This document shows, piece after piece, positions 52,101 through 62,829 of a stretch of 64,000 nt of DNA. The stretch covers positions 124,001 through 188,000 of the forward strand of contig VIIQ02000067.1 in the NCBI GenBank assembly GCA_007449985.2, read 5' to 3'. Position 1 is the first letter of the stretch; each line of letters opens with the position of its first letter. The position numbers and the translations under genes were made by a program. The stretch is from Desmodesmus armatus. Taxonomy: Eukaryota; Chlorophyta; Chlorophyceae; Sphaeropleales; Scenedesmaceae. Below the pieces are notes generated by a model. That model was not told the DNA's origin. It worked only from the letters and a program-made list of their open reading frames with translations, and ran no database searches.

Positions 52101-53909
52101 GTTGAGCCAGGGCCATGCGGGGAAGCCTATCACCCACTGAAGGTAGGTGTTGGAGAGAGACACCAGCTCGTCACGGGTGTAGGACCGACCAAGGGTCAAC
52201 TGAGGGGGAGAGTGGGGGGGTGAAGGGGGGGGGGGGGGTATGCAAAGCAGGGTCAGGTTTGAGCCCAACAGGGAGGCTTGCCCAGGGTACAGGCAGATGC
52301 TGGACAGGAACACCAGCTCTTCACGGGTGTACAGACACTTTGCACATAAACAGTACAGATGTCTGAACATACATTGTGGGCTACATTCAACAGCAGCGCC
52401 CCAAGACAAACTTTCACAGCCCACCCTTTGTCAGCGCAGCCCGCTCACTGTCAGCAAAGACACACAGATACATGCCCTCCCGTATTGCATCATACATTCT
52501 CACTGCTGGTTGCAACTCATGTGTCAACAAACCTACTTGATCAGTCCATTACAGGTCTATGGTGGCTCACACACCCACACACACCAACCCCACCCACCCA
52601 ACCCCACCCCCCCTACCCCACCCACCTGCACGATGAACTCGAAGGTGAGCAGCTTGAGTGAGTCCAGGCCCTTGACACCCGCCTCCCCCGCATCAGCCCA
52701 CTCCCTCAGGTGCCGCTCCATAAGGGCTGTGATCTGTGGCAGGTAGCCGGCCACTGCCTCGGGGCTGAAGGCGGGGCCCAGCAGCTGCCTCAAGTACTTG
52801 TGGTGGGGGTCAGCAGCCTGGATCAAACTGTCCTTGCCCATAAGGTTCACTGCAAAAAACGCAGGGGGTGCCGGAGGGGGGGGGGGGGCAGGACATGGTG
52901 TTGTCAGAAGAGGAATGACTTTGTTTGGGGGAAGGGGAGGCACGTGCCTGAATGTGCTAGGGATCATAGCGTGCAGCCTTGAGGCTCAAGGGAGGGGTAC
53001 CTGACACACAAGCTGTTGCTGGCAAGGTGACAAATTGCTCTGAGCCCTAGTTCCCTCTGTGATTATGCAGCTGCTGACTTGGAAGGGAATGGCAGGCTGC
53101 AGGCCCCTTCAGCAACACCATCAGCTCAGCTGCCCAGCACGAAAATGCTGGGCTGGAGCAAATTGCAGTTGAGAACTGTTGCGTGGCATCTTGATCAGTC
53201 ACTGAGCACACCGACTTAGGGTGAAACCCACGCTGTGGCTGGCAGACACGCACACAGTGCTGCACTTGCTCTCGTATGCAGGCCATCCCTCCCTCACTCA
53301 CTCACCAAAGGAGGGTATGGAAGACTGCTTGGTGATAGGGTCCAGCCCAGCCTCGCCAGCAAAGGCAGCCCGCACCATGTCCCCGCTGCCCAGCATATAG
53401 GCATCAGAGAACCCTATGTCCTTCCCCAGAGCCACCATTTGGTGCCCTTCTGCCAGCGCATCGTCAAGCAGCAGCTGCTGAAACTCCGTAGGTTTCGTGA
53501 TTTGGTGGATGCGTTTGTACCAAGGGATGTCGACCTCAAGGGCATTGAGGAAGGGGCATCCTCCTGCTGAGGAGCTGAGCTGCTGCTGCTCGCTGTTGCT
53601 GTTGCTGAGGCTGGGAAGAGATTCTTGTTGTGGCTCACGAGCTGTGGGCTTGTCTGCAATGATCTGAGCCCGCACAGTCAAGCCTGCGAGCGGTAGGGAT
53701 GAATGGTCAGCTGGTGCAGTTGGGACAACCGCAAGTTATCGGCCACAGCGACCTGATAGCTGCAGTACAGCAGGAAATGTTTTCGTTCATGTAGCGTCGA
53801 GGCCATTACCTCTCCTTGAGGTCCTCAGAGCACGCACTGGCACTGCATTTGTGGACCTGATGCTGCTGTGCTGCTGTTGCAACCGGGAGGTACCACAACG
53901 CAGGTCCAT
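49199..53909 (-). CDS. Cytochrome P450 with plastid-type leader; one apparent frameshift
   Basis: Heme monooxygenase. Exons: 53810-53909, 53306-53683, 52626-52849, 51941-52199, 51373-51591, 50681-50825, 50239-50327, 49602-49728, 49199-49237, about 526 residues. Seen: I-helix LLLLLAGHDTSSTTL; K-helix ETLRRDPVVSG; FMPERML; heme loop FGYGPRYCLGYG with the Cys ligand, split by an intron between Arg and Tyr; end VPKNKLPMVVKPLAA. The N-terminus (MDLRCGTSRLQQQHSSIRST, then Ser/Arg-rich) looks like a plastid transit peptide, and no hydrophobic anchor follows. The overall look is CYP85-clan-like, but I cannot name the family or substrate. In exon 51941-52199 the frame breaks at the C5 run 51999-52003. 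One extra base gives ...ARGEEVPGLLGILLTSVDEE and makes the exon length fit the flanking phases. Confidence 0.9.
52290..52340 (-). pseudogene. Exon fragment copy inside a P450 intron
   Basis: Read on the minus strand it gives YTREELVFLSSICL, close to YTRDELVSLSNTYL near the start of the exon 51941-52199. The DNA similarity covers about 40 bases (CACCAGCTC-TCACGGGTGTA core). It lies in the intron just upstream of the real exon and has no proper splice context, so it is probably a remnant of a partial tandem duplication. Confidence 0.65.
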
Positions 53910-55069
53910 GATGCAGAGAGTTTTGTCAGACTTTGGACTGCACCAGCAACGGTTCTGTAGGGACGAAGAGGAAACGGATGGATGTTTACGACAGAGGTTA
54001 CTCAAGCACTGGTTGAATGCGAACGTTTCACGATCAACGCGCACGTCCTCAAAAACAGCCGCACCGCTTTCAGCAACGTGATTGGGATATGTTGGTGATG
54101 ATGGGAAGCGCGTGCGTCGCTGTTGGTGTTGTAGTTAGTCAAGACCGTTGCCGGTCTTGGCTAAGCAAAGATCAACCGACAACGCCATGGCCCCTGCCCA
54201 TCCCACCCCCCCCCTCATATCCTTTCTCTGCTGGACATTGATACAACTGTGAATGCCGTCCCTTTCTCCTTGTACTGCTACTGGTAACCCGTCCACCCTT
54301 CCCATCTGCCTTCTGTACCTGGTTATTGCAGGCTATCCTGTGCTGCTATCTTGTGCTTCAAATCCCCTTCCTCAATCAATCTGCCCCCCCCTCTGACCCT
54401 GCCCTTTGCCCTCCTCTATGCCTACTGATGGTGGGGCTGGTGCATGTGGAGCCGTTGCTGCTGCACCTGTTGCATATGTGCACGCTTCAGGTGGCCCAGT
54501 GGCTGTTATCAGCTTCACGCGGTCACGCTCTCTGCACTGACTGCTTTACCAACTGCCGCAGCGGCGTGTGGAGTGCCACCATGCGTGGAAGGGCAGGGTC
54601 TGCCCCCAGCTGCTCCACCCCAGCCCCTAGCTGATCCATCAGCGGCACAGTCACTTCACCCTTTGTTGTAGTAAGATCGCAGAGGCTGAAGCTGTCGTGT
54701 CTGTCAACGAAAAGAAGTGGTTAATGATGCATATGCAGGTGCAAACCATTCACCCTTTGTTGCCACTCAGGCTTCGCAGTGGCGTCGTGTACTCCTGGCG
54801 CCGTACAGTCGCCAGTGCGCTGACATGCTCCACCAATGTTCAGCACATGCCAGATGCTGCGCGTCACCTTGTCAGCAAGGCCTCTTCTTGTGCTGCAAGA
54901 CTGGTCGATATCACTAGCAAGGTGGTTCAGCTGCCTTGGTACAGCCTGCCTGACATCTGGTACTTGCAGAGACAGCCTCATTACAATCAACCTCACCCTG
55001 CAGCTGCGATGTTACCACATCCTATATATACTCTAAGCAGTTGCCTAATGCAAACCCTCAGGCTCATGG
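53910..55069. other. Intergenic between fibrillin and P450
   Basis: Fibrillin 3' UTR and P450 promoter region. Several plus-strand open frames (up to 158 codons) have no recognisable motif. Nothing else is seen. Confidence 0.4.
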
Positions 55070-57856
55070 CTACGCCCGCAGCAGAGCCAGTCCACCCGCG
55101 CTGCTGCGTGCTGCTGCTATGCTGCCATCCTTGTAGTAGAAGGTGTAGGTCTTGGGCTTCGTCTTGGGACTGACCTGCCAGATCTGCAGGCACAGGTGGT
55201 GAAAGCAGCAAGGACAGTTGTACAAGACGGTCGGGCTACACAGCAAAAATCAGTCTGGCTACCATCCTGCTGCTGCTGCTGCAGGCGCTGTTAATCGGCC
55301 TAAATCTGAACCCAACTGCAGCTGGCCTCATTATGTTTCCGATCAGCACACTTTTTATTAGGGTGCTTACTGACGGATGAATAAAAAAATAAAACACTGT
55401 TTTCTGACAATTGCAGCATCAGCTTGCAGTGCCGTCTGCACCAACTTTTTTTACAAAAAAATGCTGGACATGATGGTGGAAAGTTGTATTTTAGGCCCAG
55501 GTGCCCCCCAGGGCCCCCCCCCCACCCCTGTCAAAACATGTTACAGTGGACCTCCACACTGTGTTGGGCGCACTGTGGGCCGATCAGCGGGGCTTTCAGC
55601 AGTCACCGCAGCTGCAATAGGTTGGCTGGATGCCATGTGATGCACAGCCTGTGCTGTTGCACGGCTGCACCCTACATCAGAGCAGCGCGCAGCTGCGTGA
55701 GCATGCATGCTTCTGGGGTTTGCTGGACTGCATCATAGCTGCCTGGATACATGCTTTGTTGCATATGTGCCTGTTCTTTCGTGTTAGTAGTCTCCTCGAT
55801 GCTTCGCTTGGCAGGCACTTGCAAAGGTACAGCAACAGCATCCCACCATGCAAGCCCTCCTGCCAAGCTGACAAACAAGCACGCACGAAGTCGCTTCACA
55901 GGAAGCGAAACATAGCTTCGCTATGCATGACGAGCTTGCTGCATCGCACATGATGCAGCTGGTGTGCCGTGCAAGAGGCGGACAACGGACGACGTCGAAC
56001 CCCACCGTCGACGAACAGACTGTTTGGTTTGTAATCGTGGAACTTTTTCAAGGTAATAATGTGGCATGGGAGGCTGCGTGTGGCTGCTTTTAGCACAATC
56101 GCAGGCCACCCGAGGGTCAGTTCCAAGGTCTTGCCAAGTCGGAGGAAGGCCAGTGTAAAATGCTTGCGATCACGTTTTCCAGGCGTCTTCCTATCTTGAG
56201 TACTTTCACATGATGTGGCCAGTGGTTATGGCCAGCTGCAACCACACTATCAGCTGGACTCATGCACAGCAACTGCTCTGATGTCCACTGATCCATCAGT
56301 GCAGTATGCCCAGTACAAGTGTGCGTTTGGGGACATGTCTGCACTTGAACACACGAACACACGAACAAGAGGTTATCCATAAAATGATGCCATGCCCGTG
56401 GCCGCCCTGATACCTACATGCAACACCATCAACCAGATACCGTGCCTGTGTACATTGCTCACTGCTGCTGAGGGGTACTCAATATGCATGTTCTTGCACA
56501 AACCAGCAACAGCATCTGCAGCATGTGATACTGCTATCTGTGATTCCACGTGGGGGCGAAAGCGGTACGATGCAGATTCCCACAGAATTTAATATGTGTC
56601 CGTGCCACCGTGCTTATTCACCTTCACCCTGTTGCCGCTGCTGCTGCTGCTGCTGCTGGGTAACCCAAGGGCAGTCTCAACTCCCCAGCTGGCCCCACCT
56701 TGTCTTGAAACATCAGTATGTCCACCATTGTCCTACTGCTGCTGCTGCTGCTACTGGGTAACCCAGGGACAGTCTCAACTACCCACCTTGTTTCCAAACA
56801 GCAGTATATCCACTGCAGTGAACTGGAAGTCCATCTCCCCACTGCTGGGTGACCAGCTGTTGATGTTGCCGCTGATAATGAAGCGGAAGGGCCCCACCTC
56901 ACTCTCTAGGGCACAGTACTGCCGCGCCAGTTGGATCACAAAGTCCTCTTTCACTGGGATGTACTGCATCAGGCGGCTGCTGGTTGACGTGCTGAACACC
57001 AGCCGCCAGGTGCCGTCGATATCTGACGCGGGTTGAGCTGAGAAGAGTTGTGTGGGGGGGGGGGGGGGAGGAGGATTGAAGGCACAGCGACGGCAAACAG
57101 CGGGGCAGGGGTGTGACGCTAGTCCGTGTAGCATCGGCATGTCGCCCTCAGTCTAGACCTTGGGAGAAGCTCAACGACAACTGCCGTCGCCGCCACTGCT
57201 GCTGCTGGTGTGAATGTACACACATAGTGCAGCCAATCCGCCAGGCAGCTGCAGCAGCCAAGTATAGCAGGCATCGTCACAGAGGTGACAGACATAAGGT
57301 GATGCTGCCATTGCCTGGGGTTGAGAGTGTCATGCCTTGCAGCAGCTGTGCCGCCTACCGTGGTTTTGCTCCAGGTATGCTAGTGCCCCCTCCACTAGCT
57401 CTGGCTTGACACTCTTGTCCCGTGCTGCCTGCTGCAGCAGCTGCACACAGGGCTGCAGCCCATCACTGCTGCTGGCCTTGTAGGCGGCCATGGCATCCAC
57501 CTCAGTGGCTGGGGGGGGGGGGCAGGCGGTGACGGGGAGAGGGGGCGGCTGAGTGAGTGAGTGAGTGGGGGTGGTGTGGGGTGATGCGGGGTGGGGGGGG
57601 GGGGGGGATGGAGATGGAGAAGGGGAAAGGGTCCCAAAACCATTGACTGTGAAGGAGAAAGAGTGGGCATACATTAATAGTCAGGAGGGGAGCCGTGCTG
57701 TTGGGTGTGACCTTTCTGCTACAATCTGCTACAGCCAACCCACCAAAGCCAGTTCACACCTGCAGCAGCCCTCAGAGGGCCTGGTAACCGCCTTTGGGCT
57801 ACATTGGGTCTTCTTTGCGCGGGAAACACCTTCCCAACTGACTGCTTGGCCAACAT
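55070..57856 (-). CDS. Plastid fibrillin / plastid lipid-associated protein (PAP)
   Basis: Small lipocalin-like protein of plastoglobules and thylakoids that binds lipids or quinones. Four exons join in phase: 57760-57856, 57359-57508, 56784-57037, 55070-55183, about 204 residues. Seen: a transit-like leader MLAKQSVGKVFPAQRRPNVA and then LPGPLRAAA; a helical part (EVDAMAAYKASSSDGLQPCV, ELVEGALAYLEQNH); the PAP core SDIDGTWRLVFSTSTSSRLM, ESEVGPFRFIISGNINSW and MDFQFTAVDILLFGNK; and the C-terminus KTKPKTYTFYYKDGSIAAAR ending GGLALLRA. The last intron is 1.6 kb and could hide another exon. A tandem copy of the exon 3 end and its donor site lies in that intron. Introns near exons 2 and 3 carry long C runs. 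The fibrillin subgroup is not determined. Confidence 0.87.
56640..56823 (-). repeat. Tandem duplication of an exon end and its 5' splice site in the fibrillin gene
   Basis: On the minus strand, GTGGATATACTGCTGTTTGG...AAGGTGGGT (end of exon 56784-57037 and donor) is followed about 90 bases later by GTGGACATACTGATGTTTC...AAGGTGGGG. Both are followed by GAGACTG(T/C)CC and GGGTTACCCAG and a CAG microsatellite. The second unit encodes VDILMFQDK before a second potential donor. Confidence 0.85.
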
Positions 57857-59319
57857 GTTGAGGGTCAGCTGCTGGGTGACAACTTGACAATGGTCCAACA
57901 GATTTTCCGCGACACTAACACTCTTCTCCAAAACTCATAAATCTGCTGTCAGGGATCTTAGGCGACGCTTCGCACAGTGGCGATCGTCAACCTGCAGTTT
58001 GACAAGCCGACAGGTGGAGTTCTGGTCTGCACGGCAGCCTAACTGCAGTTGTAATATTGAATGCGTGCATTCGTCTTGCTCTGGCAGTCATGGCAAGCCA
58101 CTGCTCTTGACAACCCCTCCAGTGTGGTCTGAAGTCCCCCCTGCCCCCTGCCACCCCTCTCTCTTCTCCTCATACCCCAGTTGTTCAAGAGTGTCTGATG
58201 GCTTCCCAGACCACAGTTAAGCCCTTGGGGCAACGTAAAGGAACATACAGTGATGCCGTCTTGTTGTGCTGAAACACATTGGAAATTGCACATGTCTTGG
58301 CTGACAGTTGGTGCCAGGGTTTTTCAGGAGCCATTCACTCTGACAGGGGAACCCCGTAAACCCAAAACATTTGCTGGGGGCTTTGCCCCCGGCACAGCCA
58401 AGGTACCTCATGGTTTCACGGTGGTTCCGGAACCCCTGGATCCAGGGGTTGGCTCTAGCTGTTGACAGGGTAACTGACTTTCTGTCTGACAGTAGGCCCC
58501 GCAGGGACCTCCAGCTGTACTTTTAGCAACAAAACCCTACTGTAGGCCAAACCACACAATCAGGTAGCGCACAGGTGCTATGTTGACAAACAGCAGCGCA
58601 TGAGTTCGCATATGAAACATGGGTGATGAGAGCTGCAACCCACTAGGTGGTAATTCCCAACCACCACAAGCAGCAAATTGGACACCGCTGTGCATGCACA
58701 CCATGTGCTGCACTGCACGGCTGGCAAGAGATGACAAATTTGGTGGTGAATATGCACCATCCACTGTGTGCAGCAAAGATGATCACAATCATTGTGTTTG
58801 CGCTCAGCAAGACGCAGCACGAGCTTTGCACAACAGCAGGCAACAGTCATGCCTTCATGCACGCATCAGCATGATGCACGCATAATAATGATGAAAGCTG
58901 TAGGCTGAGCAAAGTGGGTGACTTCATTCCAACCCATAATAAACTGGTGCAGTCACACCATCACTTGCACTATTGGTCGACTGGGCTTTTTACAGCAACC
59001 AGCATGACCTGGCACAACACAGCTCTTCAGCGCTTGGCGCTACTGTGTCAAACACGCTAGCAGCGCGCTGACAACATTGCGTATTGATACCCTATCCTGA
59101 GGTCTCCAGTGAATACTTGCAGTGCACACAGGCAACATAAACACCCCATACGGGACCACAGCTGGTGCCAAATGACCAGATCCTGCCAAATACCTACATC
59201 GCAAGAATGCTGAAGACAGCAAACCAGCTGGATCACCGGCATGCCCATACACCAGAATTACAAGCATGTCTATACACCAAATTCACAAGCATGCCTATAC
59301 ACCAAACTCACAAGCATGC
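57857..59319. other. Intergenic between fibrillin and the beta-helix protein gene
   Basis: About 1.46 kb. Contains a 20-base perfect palindrome (58431-58450), a GGGGGC TTT GCCCCC hairpin near 58375-58391, and a 25-base minisatellite at the right end. No coding exon is recognised. Confidence 0.45.
58431..58450. repeat. Perfect 20-base palindrome
   Basis: AACCCCTGGA followed directly by TCCAGGGGTT, a perfect palindrome around GGATCC. About 45 bases before it lies the hairpin GGGGGCTTTGCCCCC. The pair may be part of a small unidentified repeat element. Confidence 0.85.
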
Positions 59320-59332
59320 CTACACACCAAAG
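59239..59332. repeat. 25-bp minisatellite, about four copies
   Basis: The unit CATGCCTATACACCAAATTC plus ACAAG is repeated about 3.8 times with small changes. It overlaps the last codons and stop of the beta-helix reading frame (59320), so the exact C-terminus of that protein may be altered by the repeat. Confidence 0.85.
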
Positions 59333-62300
59333 CACCCAGCCCGGCTCTTGTCCCGACCTCCCGTGCCGTGCATGTTGTGGACCCCGAGGCATACCATTCC
59401 CACTTTCACCAGCTTGCGGCCTCGTGTGGTGATGAAGGTGAGCACCATCAGAGGCCAACCTTTCAGCACAGGCACCAGCTGCCACACACACCACGCTACA
59501 AAACCCACGTTGACAAACATGACAAGCAGGGCGATGGCGATGCGCAGCCGCAGAGCTGTAGACTCCTGCACATCGTACGCAAACATGGCCAATGCACCCA
59601 GGGTGGTGGCTGCTAAGCACGAGGTGGACACCATGTGCATGCGGTGCAGCTTGGCAAAGGCGTACGGCTGGAACACACTCTGCAGGACTGCACTGGCCCA
59701 GAACACCACCAACAGGCTCAGCACAGAGAAGTAGCGCTCCATAGGGAACGCAAACACAGACACCAGGGTCAGCACCACAGTGCGCACAGCCCACACGGCC
59801 TCCCACCACATGCGCTTGGGCCTGTAGCTGCGGTACAGGAAGCCGAAGTGCTCGCGGAAGCTGGCCTCGTCAGCCTTGGCACGGCAGAGGTACAGCCCAA
59901 GGCCCATTGCCAAGGGGACAGCGACGCACCACAGCAGGACAGAGGGCAGACCCAAGCCGAGCGCCCAGCCTCTGTGGTAGCCCGCAAAGCACTGCTGCTG
60001 GATGTCACTAACCCAGTAGCCTGCTGTGTGGTTGAGGGCGGCTGAAGCACCTGCCGGCAGCAAGATCTCAGACGGCACCCTGTCAATGCGCAAGCAGGCA
60101 AAGAAACTGAGTGATGCCCTAGTAAAGGTTGGGTAGGCATAGTAGACCAACACCAGCAGCGTGACTGGCAGCTTGCGCAGCAACAACACAGGCAGATGCT
60201 GACCTGCGTGCTCCACAGGGCGCCACACAAGAGGCACCACCCACCGACGGACAGCCCAAGCCAGCCACTGCACCACCAAAACTACTAGGAAAGCCAGCAC
60301 TGGAGCAAGGAAGTACACCAACTGCCGCTGCATTGCAAGGGGCAGCCTGCCTTGAGGGATGTAGTGGAAAAGCCAGCAGTCAAGAGACATGCCCTGGCTT
60401 GACCCCACCGCATAAACAACATTGACAACCTGGAACCAGCGCTGCACGTCAAACAGCGGCCAAGGCACCGACACACTGCCAATGATGACTGTGTACTGCA
60501 GGTACTGCACCAATACCTTGATCATGTCAGAGACAAGGATGCCTCGGTTGCCTGTCAAGTTATCCCGCCAAGTGAAGTGCGCAGTGCAAATAATAAAGAA
60601 AACAGACACACAACTCACCAACAGGTAAAAGCAAAGCTGCAGGATGGGCTCCATGCACTTGGTACACCTGAAACTGCTCAACAAGCCATACTTAGGAAGC
60701 TGGCAGGCGCCACACAAGGGTCCAGTGTACCCCTCATTGCACTCGCGGGTAGGCGCGGTGTAATTGCAAGATGTTGTGGAAAGCGGGCAGCGGTGCATTT
60801 GTACAGACGTTGGGGCTGAAGACCAGTAGCCAGGCAAGGGCTGCACAACACTCCCACCGGGGCAATCGGCATTGCGGGGGCATTGCTGACAAGAACTACT
60901 ACTTGTGAAGCTGAATGTGTGCTGTTGGCAGCACACACACATATCATGCTGCATCGATTCCCCGGCCCTACAAGTGGACCATCCCAAATAAACACCCACA
61001 CTGCACTTGGTCAAGTCGCCAAGTGGGGAAAGGTGCAGTGATGAGTTGCCAAAGGCTGCTATAGTGCTCCCAATATAGCCTCTGCTGACATTGTTGTCCA
61101 TAAACACAACACTATCATCAGCAATGAGTGTCCCGCTGCCAAGCAAGACCACACCACCACCTGAGCTGTTGACAGCCAAATTGTGCAGCAGCTCTGCCCC
61201 ATCGACAAGCTGAACCGTACCATTGCCACCCACAGCCAGCCCACCACCAGCAGAGCGGATGTTCTTGTTGTGAGAGACTGTGCTGTTGCTGATAGTGACG
61301 TGTGAGGGTCCGTCAATGTCAAAGTCCTCTTCCTCTTGCTCGTCAACAACACGCCCCGTACGGGCATCAAACTCAGTGGCACGTGCGACATCAACAGAAA
61401 GGCCACCGCCCACAGCACCAGAGCATGTATTATTGAATATGATGCTTTGGTTGCTGACGGTGATACGCGCCCCTCCATAAAAGTGCATGCCGCCGCCAGC
61501 ACCCTTGACAACCCTGTTGCTGTGCACAGAGGTGCCGCCAGTGAGATTCACCAGGGCACCGCCAACAACACTCAGTCCCCCACCCCCATACCTTGCACTG
61601 TTGCTGTGCACGCTGCTGTTGCCAGCCAGCACAACAGTGGCATTGCTCCTGACACGCAGTCCACCACCAAACATGTAAGCAGTGTTGCCATACACACTGC
61701 TGTCACCACTGATTGTCACAGTGCTGTTGCCTGTGATGCGCAGCCCCCCACCAGAACCATTGGGTGCTAAGTTGCTGTGCACGCTGCTAGAACCAGAAAT
61801 TGTCACGGTGGCATTGTTCCCCACAGCCAGGCCCCCACCTGATGAGTTGCGTGCAACATTGCTGTGCACGATGCTGCCACCAGTAACCATAACACTAGCA
61901 TTTACCCCAGCCACAATACCACCACCACTGACAGTTGCAGTATTGCTGTGCACACTGCTTCCACACGTGAGGACCACAACAGCGTTGCCGTCCACAGCCA
62001 GGCCCCCTCCTGACCTATTGCGTGCGCTGTTGCTGTGCACGCTGCTGCTGCCACTGATCGTGACACGGGCGGTGTCAGCAACAAACATCCCACCGGCAAA
62101 GTGCCCGGCTGAGTTGCCACTCACACTGCTATTGCCCTCTATTGACAATGTGGCATTGCCCCAAACACTCAACCCCCCACCATCACTAGTCACATTGTTG
62201 CCATGCACCCTGCTACTGCCGGTGATGGTGACAACAGCACCCTCACCAAGTGACAGCCCACCACCATCCCCTTTGACAACGTTGCTGGATATGTTGCTTG

Positions 62301-62829
62301 CATTCAACAGCACCCGAGCCTGGCCAAAGACACGAAGGGGCCTCACATGGTTCCCAGTGAACCTACCACCATGCACCTCAAGCTGGCTGGTACCAAGCAC
62401 ACACACCACCGTATTCAAAGAAACACCCCGCATCAAGGACACACTGCTGCTCCTGATCACAAGCCTCCCAGCGCAGATGGACACAAGGCAGGAGGTGTTT
62501 GCAGGAGCATTAGCGCAGCTGCTAGTGAGCGCCACCCCCGTGAAGTTGCTTTTGTAGGCTGCCAGGTCTGGCAAAGCCAGCGCGATGGTCGGCTGGGGTC
62601 CAGTGCACCTCATGCCAGCATGGCGGATGCCTCCCTCACCACCGAGCATGTACAGGCTGCAGTCTGCTGCTCCTGCTCCTGCCGCTGCTCCAGGTGCTGA
62701 GGGGCTGCCCAGTGGCTGCGCAAAGGGCGTGACGCACAGCAAGCACAGGAGGACTGCTAGCCAGCCACCAGCAGCACAGACCCTGCCACATTGCAGAAAA
62801 TAGACAGGAACAGCATCACAAACACGCAC
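59320..62829 (-). CDS. Large beta-helix / Cys-rich / multi-transmembrane surface protein, intronless
   Basis: One uninterrupted frame of about 1,170 residues. Seen in order: a hydrophobic signal-like segment GGWLAVLLCLLCVTPFA (about residues 21-37). Then about 15 degenerate repeats of roughly 26-28 residues (about 150-600) of the type GGGLAVGNNATVTISGSSSV followed by HSN, the pattern of right-handed parallel beta-helices and Pmp-like adhesins, with many NxS/T sites. Then a Cys-rich module (CSVGVYLGWSTC ... CVCCQQHTF ... CQQCPRNADC ... CNEGYTGPLCGACQLPKYG), EGF/ephrin-receptor-like. Then about nine membrane helices (e.g. ILQLCFYLLVSCVSVFFIIC, YFSVLSLLVVFWASAV, IAIALLVMFVNVGFVAWCVW). Such algal proteins exist as families; function unknown, a surface sensor or adhesin is inference. 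The frame opens with GTG and has no ATG before the signal segment, so a short upstream exon probably supplies the start (possible acceptor near 62788). Confidence 0.85.
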   Translation of the reverse strand: MRVCDAVPVYFLQCGRVCAAGGWLAVLLCLLCVTPFAQPLGSPSAPGAAAGAGAADCSLYMLGGEGGIRHAGMRCTGPQPTIALALPDLAAYKSNFTGVALTSSCANAPANTSCLVSICAGRLVIRSSSVSLMRGVSLNTVVCVLGTSQLEVHGGRFTGNHVRPLRVFGQARVLLNASNISSNVVKGDGGGLSLGEGAVVTITGSSRVHGNNVTSDGGGLSVWGNATLSIEGNSSVSGNSAGHFAGGMFVADTARVTISGSSSVHSNSARNRSGGGLAVDGNAVVVLTCGSSVHSNTATVSGGGIVAGVNASVMVTGGSIVHSNVARNSSGGGLAVGNNATVTISGSSSVHSNLAPNGSGGGLRITGNSTVTISGDSSVYGNTAYMFGGGLRVRSNATVVLAGNSSVHSNSARYGGGGLSVVGGALVNLTGGTSVHSNRVVKGAGGGMHFYGGARITVSNQSIIFNNTCSGAVGGGLSVDVARATEFDARTGRVVDEQEEEDFDIDGPSHVTISNSTVSHNKNIRSAGGGLAVGGNGTVQLVDGAELLHNLAVNSSGGGVVLLGSGTLIADDSVVFMDNNVSRGYIGSTIAAFGNSSLHLSPLGDLTKCSVGVYLGWSTCRAGESMQHDMCVCCQQHTFSFTSSSSCQQCPRNADCPGGSVVQPLPGYWSSAPTSVQMHRCPLSTTSCNYTAPTRECNEGYTGPLCGACQLPKYGLLSSFRCTKCMEPILQLCFYLLVSCVSVFFIICTAHFTWRDNLTGNRGILVSDMIKVLVQYLQYTVIIGSVSVPWPLFDVQRWFQVVNVVYAVGSSQGMSLDCWLFHYIPQGRLPLAMQRQLVYFLAPVLAFLVVLVVQWLAWAVRRWVVPLVWRPVEHAGQHLPVLLLRKLPVTLLVLVYYAYPTFTRASLSFFACLRIDRVPSEILLPAGASAALNHTAGYWVSDIQQQCFAGYHRGWALGLGLPSVLLWCVAVPLAMGLGLYLCRAKADEASFREHFGFLYRSYRPKRMWWEAVWAVRTVVLTLVSVFAFPMERYFSVLSLLVVFWASAVLQSVFQPYAFAKLHRMHMVSTSCLAATTLGALAMFAYDVQESTALRLRIAIALLVMFVNVGFVAWCVWQLVPVLKGWPLMVLTFITTRGRKLVKVGMVCLGVHNMHGTGGRDKSRAGCFGV
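61480..62280 (-). repeat. Tandem ~80-bp coding repeats of the beta-helix domain
   Basis: The DNA shows repeated GTTGCTGTGCAC(G/A)(C/A)TGCTG blocks at intervals of about 75-84 bases, matching the HSN-containing protein repeats. Copies differ mainly in the non-core part. Suits copy-number change by unequal exchange. Confidence 0.75.

Noticed and set aside
61682..62557. 291-codon open frame on the plus strand
   Set aside because: It is the complement of the beta-helix repeats. Its Pro/Leu/Thr-rich repeats mirror the coding strand, and the minus-strand frame has clear domain order and a signal segment.
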